DNA of 34,169 nucleotides, from contig NZ_LSLK01000048.1 of assembly GCF_002257705.1 (NCBI RefSeq), positions 1 to 34,169 on the forward strand. Reading direction: 5' to 3'. A model generated the notes under the pieces. That model was not told where the DNA came from. It worked only from the letters and a program-made list of their open reading frames with translations, and made no database searches. A program made the position numbers and the translations under genes. This document shows positions 31,793 to 34,169 of this stretch, one piece after another. The number at the start of each line of letters is the position of its first letter. The stretch's first letter is position 1. The stretch comes from Sporomusa silvacetica DSM 10669 (lineage in GTDB: Bacteria > Bacillota > Negativicutes > Sporomusales > Sporomusaceae).

Positions 31793-32410
31793 ATGAACAA
31801 AACGGTAATCGGTGTACTGGCATCAGGGCGGGGCAGCAATCTACAGGCTATTGTAGATGCCATTGAGGCTGGCCGCCTTGATGCTAAGATTGGTGCAGTT
31901 ATTAGCGATAACCCGGAGGCCAATGTCTTAAAGCGCATGACTGCCGCTGATATTCCGACACTTTGTATTGACAGGCGGCAGTTTGCCAATCGCCATGAAT
32001 TTGAGGCTGCGGTTGCCGAAGAATTGAATATCCGCCATGTGGAGTTGGTTGTTCTGGCTGGCTTTATGCGCATTTTGACCTCCTATTTCATTGACCGTTT
32101 TGCCGGAAAAATCATGAATATCCACCCGGCACTGCTGCCGGCTTTTCCGGGTGAGGATGCCCAGCAGCAGGCCGTGGACTACGGTGCGAAGGTTTCGGGG
32201 TGTACGGTTCATTTTGTAGATGAGGGTATGGATACCGGCCCCATTATATTGCAGGAGGCTGTGCCGGTTTTAGAAGATGACACAGCAGAGACACTGTCAG
32301 ATCGTATTTTACACGCGGAGCATATTCTTTACCCCCGCGCCTTGGCCTTATATTGTGAAGGACGGCTGAAGGTAGAGGGGCGGCGTGTAAGGATAATTGA
32401 AACTGAATAA
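31793..32410 (+). CDS. purN: phosphoribosylglycinamide formyltransferase
   Basis: Transfers a formyl group from 10-formyltetrahydrofolate to GAR. The 205-residue protein shows GVLASGRGSNLQAI (phosphate site), VLAGFMRIL, the catalytic segment MNIHPALLPAFPGEDAQQQAVDYG (Asn and His), and VSGCTVHFVDEGMDTGPII, which includes the catalytic Asp. The common GxHA word after PAFPG is GEDA here, a small local difference. AGGGGGAC precedes the ATG. It is part of the purF-M-N-H run. Confidence 0.96.
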   Translation: MNKTVIGVLASGRGSNLQAIVDAIEAGRLDAKIGAVISDNPEANVLKRMTAADIPTLCIDRRQFANRHEFEAAVAEELNIRHVELVVLAGFMRILTSYFIDRFAGKIMNIHPALLPAFPGEDAQQQAVDYGAKVSGCTVHFVDEGMDTGPIILQEAVPVLEDDTAETLSDRILHAEHILYPRALALYCEGRLKVEGRRVRIIETE

Positions 32411-32430
32411 GTGATAAGCGAGGGAGACAG

Positions 32431-33972
32431 ATGAAAATTAAACGGGCGCTGTTAAGCGTGTCAGATAAAACCGGTATTGTTGAGTTTGCTAAAGCATTAC
32501 ACAGTTTTGGCGTGGAGCTGGTTTCGACTGGCGGCACCATGAAAGTCATCAAAGAGGCTGGTATACCTGTAACCTATGTCAGTGAAATTACTGGTTTTCC
32601 GGAAATAATGGATGGCAGGGTAAAAACTCTTAACCCTTATATTCATGGCGGCATACTTGCTATTCGGGATAATCCTGCTCACCGGGCGGCAATGACTGAG
32701 CACAACATCACCGGCATTGATTTGGTGGCAGTTAATCTATATCCGTTTCGGCAAACAGTTGCTAAACCAGATGTGACGTTAAATGATGCGGTGGAGAACA
32801 TTGATATTGGTGGTCCGGCCATGATTCGGGCGGCGGCCAAAAATTTTCAGTATGTAACTGTTGTTGTTAACCCAGAGCGTTATGGGGAAATTATCGCCCA
32901 ACTGACGGCTGGCGGTGAAGTTGAATTTAAAAACCGCATGGCGCTAGCGCAGGAAGCCTACAGTCATACTGCTGCTTATGATGCTTACATTTCAAGGTAT
33001 CTAAGCGGACAACTGGATCAGGGGCTTTTCCCGGAGACGATGCACATGGTTTATGAAAAAGCTCAGGATCTGCGTTATGGAGAAAACCCGCATCAGGCTG
33101 CAGCCTTTTATCGTGAACAATATTATAACGGGCCTGGCGTTGCCAATGCCAAGCAGCTTAGTGGCAAGGAATTGTCGTTTAATAATATTGTTGATGTAGA
33201 AGCTGCGTATGCGTTGGTTGCCGAGTTTGCAGAGCCGGCTGCTGCCATTATTAAGCACACCAATCCCTGCGGTACAGGCATTGGTACTACGTTGGCCGCA
33301 GCCTATAATAAAGCATACCAGGCTGACCCGCTTTCTGCTTATGGCGGTATTATTGCTCTCAATCGGGAAGTAGATAAAGAAACAGCGCAGCTTATTAGTG
33401 AACTTTTTGCTGAAGCTGTTATTGCACCGGCATTTAGTCCGGAGGCACTTGGCATTTTAACGCAAAAGAAAAATGTTCGGCTACTGGCGGCGGCTCTTCC
33501 AGAGCCGGACAGCACCAGGTTGGACGTAAAATCGGTGGCTGGAGGTGTGCTCTTGCAGCAAGCTGATATGACCACCGCACCGCAAGACACTATGAAAGTA
33601 ATTACCAAGCGTCAGCCGACAGCTTCAGAGTGGGAACAGCTATTATTTGCCTGGAAGGTTGTAAAACATGTCAAATCCAATGCCATTGTAATTGCCAATG
33701 ATAATAAGACACTTGGTGTTGGAGCAGGGCAAATGAATCGCGTAGGTGCAGCTGGCATTGCGCTAACGCAAGCCGGGGAACAGACTAAAGGGGCAGTATT
33801 GGCCTCAGATGCCTTCTTCCCGTTTGCAGACACTGTTAAGGCAGCTATCGAAGCCGGTATTACAGCTATTATTCAGCCAGGCGGCTCAGTTCATGATGAA
33901 GATTCGATTAAAGCAGCAGACGAACAGGGTATTGCCATGGTATTCACAGGTATGAGGCATTTTAAACATTAA
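32431..33972 (+). CDS. purH: bifunctional AICAR transformylase / IMP cyclohydrolase
   Basis: Last two steps to IMP. The 513-residue protein starts with the MGS-like cyclohydrolase domain (RALLSVSDKTGIVEFAKAL, STGGTMKVIKEAGIPV, GRVKTLNPYIHGGIL). It continues with the AICARFT domain (DLRYGENPHQAAAFY, LSFNNIVDVEAA, IIKHTNPCGTG, SDAFFPFADTVKAAIEAGITAIIQPGGS), ending MVFTGMRHFKH. The KHTNPCG His and GENPHQ region are the expected active-site parts. GAGGGAG precedes the ATG. A terminator follows 40 bases later, immediately before a group II intron. Confidence 0.97.
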   Translation: MKIKRALLSVSDKTGIVEFAKALHSFGVELVSTGGTMKVIKEAGIPVTYVSEITGFPEIMDGRVKTLNPYIHGGILAIRDNPAHRAAMTEHNITGIDLVAVNLYPFRQTVAKPDVTLNDAVENIDIGGPAMIRAAAKNFQYVTVVVNPERYGEIIAQLTAGGEVEFKNRMALAQEAYSHTAAYDAYISRYLSGQLDQGLFPETMHMVYEKAQDLRYGENPHQAAAFYREQYYNGPGVANAKQLSGKELSFNNIVDVEAAYALVAEFAEPAAAIIKHTNPCGTGIGTTLAAAYNKAYQADPLSAYGGIIALNREVDKETAQLISELFAEAVIAPAFSPEALGILTQKKNVRLLAAALPEPDSTRLDVKSVAGGVLLQQADMTTAPQDTMKVITKRQPTASEWEQLLFAWKVVKHVKSNAIVIANDNKTLGVGAGQMNRVGAAGIALTQAGEQTKGAVLASDAFFPFADTVKAAIEAGITAIIQPGGSVHDEDSIKAADEQGIAMVFTGMRHFKH

Positions 33973-34011
33973 GAAACGTTATTGAAAAAAGAAATGACAC
34001 TCGCTACGGAA

Positions 34012-34040
34012 AAAATACCGGCAGGTTCTGCCGGTATTTT
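34012..34040 (+). terminator. intrinsic terminator after purH
   Basis: AAAATACCGGCAG pairs perfectly with CTGCCGGTATTTT around GTT. It ends the pur run and is the kind of stem that group IIC introns use as an insertion target. Confidence 0.9.
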
Positions 34041-34045
34041 GAATC

Positions 34046-34169
34046 GTGCGCCCGGCATGGGCGCAGTCTAACGGGTGAAAGTCCCGAGTGCGGGTTAATA
34101 GTGCCAAGTACATAGCCTAAGGCAAGGGTGTCCATCGTGAGATGGAATCTGAAGGAAGCCGGCGGCAAA
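34046..34169 (+). mobile_element. group II intron, class C type, 5' part (cut by the window end)
   Basis: Starts with GTGCGCCCGGCATGGGCGCA and continues with GGGTGAAAGTCCCGAGTG, CTAAGGCAAGGGTGTCC and GGAATCTGAAGGAAGCCGG. These are the 5' end and domain I words of group IIC introns such as the Oceanobacillus iheyensis one, as I recall that sequence. Its first base is six positions after the purH terminator stem, the classic IIC location. Domains II-VI and any maturase gene lie beyond the window. Confidence 0.92.

Overview
The window looks like a chromosomal piece of an anaerobic, endospore-lineage Negativicute (Sporomusa/Pelosinus-like, probably acetogenic). The reasons are strong AGGAGG-type ribosome-binding sites, two ferredoxin-dependent 2-oxoacid oxidoreductases, Firmicutes-type riboswitches (SAM-I, guanine, ykkC class) and a low-to-moderate GC content. 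The genus is an inference from content, not a measured match.

Layout. Positions 1-126 are the 3' end of a 23S rRNA gene. It is followed by a structured spacer with no recognisable 5S gene, then tRNA-Phe(GAA), tRNA-Gly(GCC) and a terminator. Positions 680-2340 carry a small unknown protein, a beta-carbonic anhydrase and a frameshifted, truncated ThiC/Bza-family remnant, the last two on the minus strand. Positions 2490-7530 hold a cytoplasmic sensor kinase, its CitB/DctR-type response regulator and a Cdc48/p97-like double AAA ATPase. The ATPase is preceded by one copy of a dispersed structured repeat.

Positions 7627-12941 are the metabolic centre of the window: a four-subunit oxalate oxidoreductase (gamma, delta, alpha, beta) followed by an LctP-family permease and a 74-residue membrane protein. 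The alpha subunit has YPIRP instead of the usual YPITP, together with Arg109, Asp112, Asp116 and Phe117, the set I associate with the Moorella thermoacetica enzyme. This reads as an oxalate uptake and oxidation module that would deliver CO2 and reduced ferredoxin, with the neighbouring two-component system as a candidate regulator. HPP-family and exported glycerophosphodiesterase genes follow.

Positions 15049-16745 hold a SAM-I riboswitch with its own promoter and terminator but no methionine gene behind it, then a MarR regulator and a cation-diffusion-facilitator operon. Positions 17120-19701 encode a second 2-oxoacid:ferredoxin oxidoreductase (VOR-like: delta, alpha, beta, gamma). Positions 19790-25961 are a run of separate metabolic genes: DJ-1/PfpI, acyl-CoA synthetase, GNAT, UbiX, an adenosine-type deaminase, NlpC/P60 and YhcH.

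Positions 26017-33972 form a purine block. A strong promoter drives a leader containing a guanine aptamer followed directly by a ykkC-class aptamer, most likely PRPP-sensing, and an intrinsic terminator; this is the tandem guanine/PRPP logic-gate arrangement. Two copies of the dispersed repeat come next, then a guanine/hypoxanthine-type NCS2 permease and purE-purC-purF-purM-purN-purH. Six bases after the purH terminator the window runs into the 5' domain of a group II intron of the IIC type, cut by the window end.
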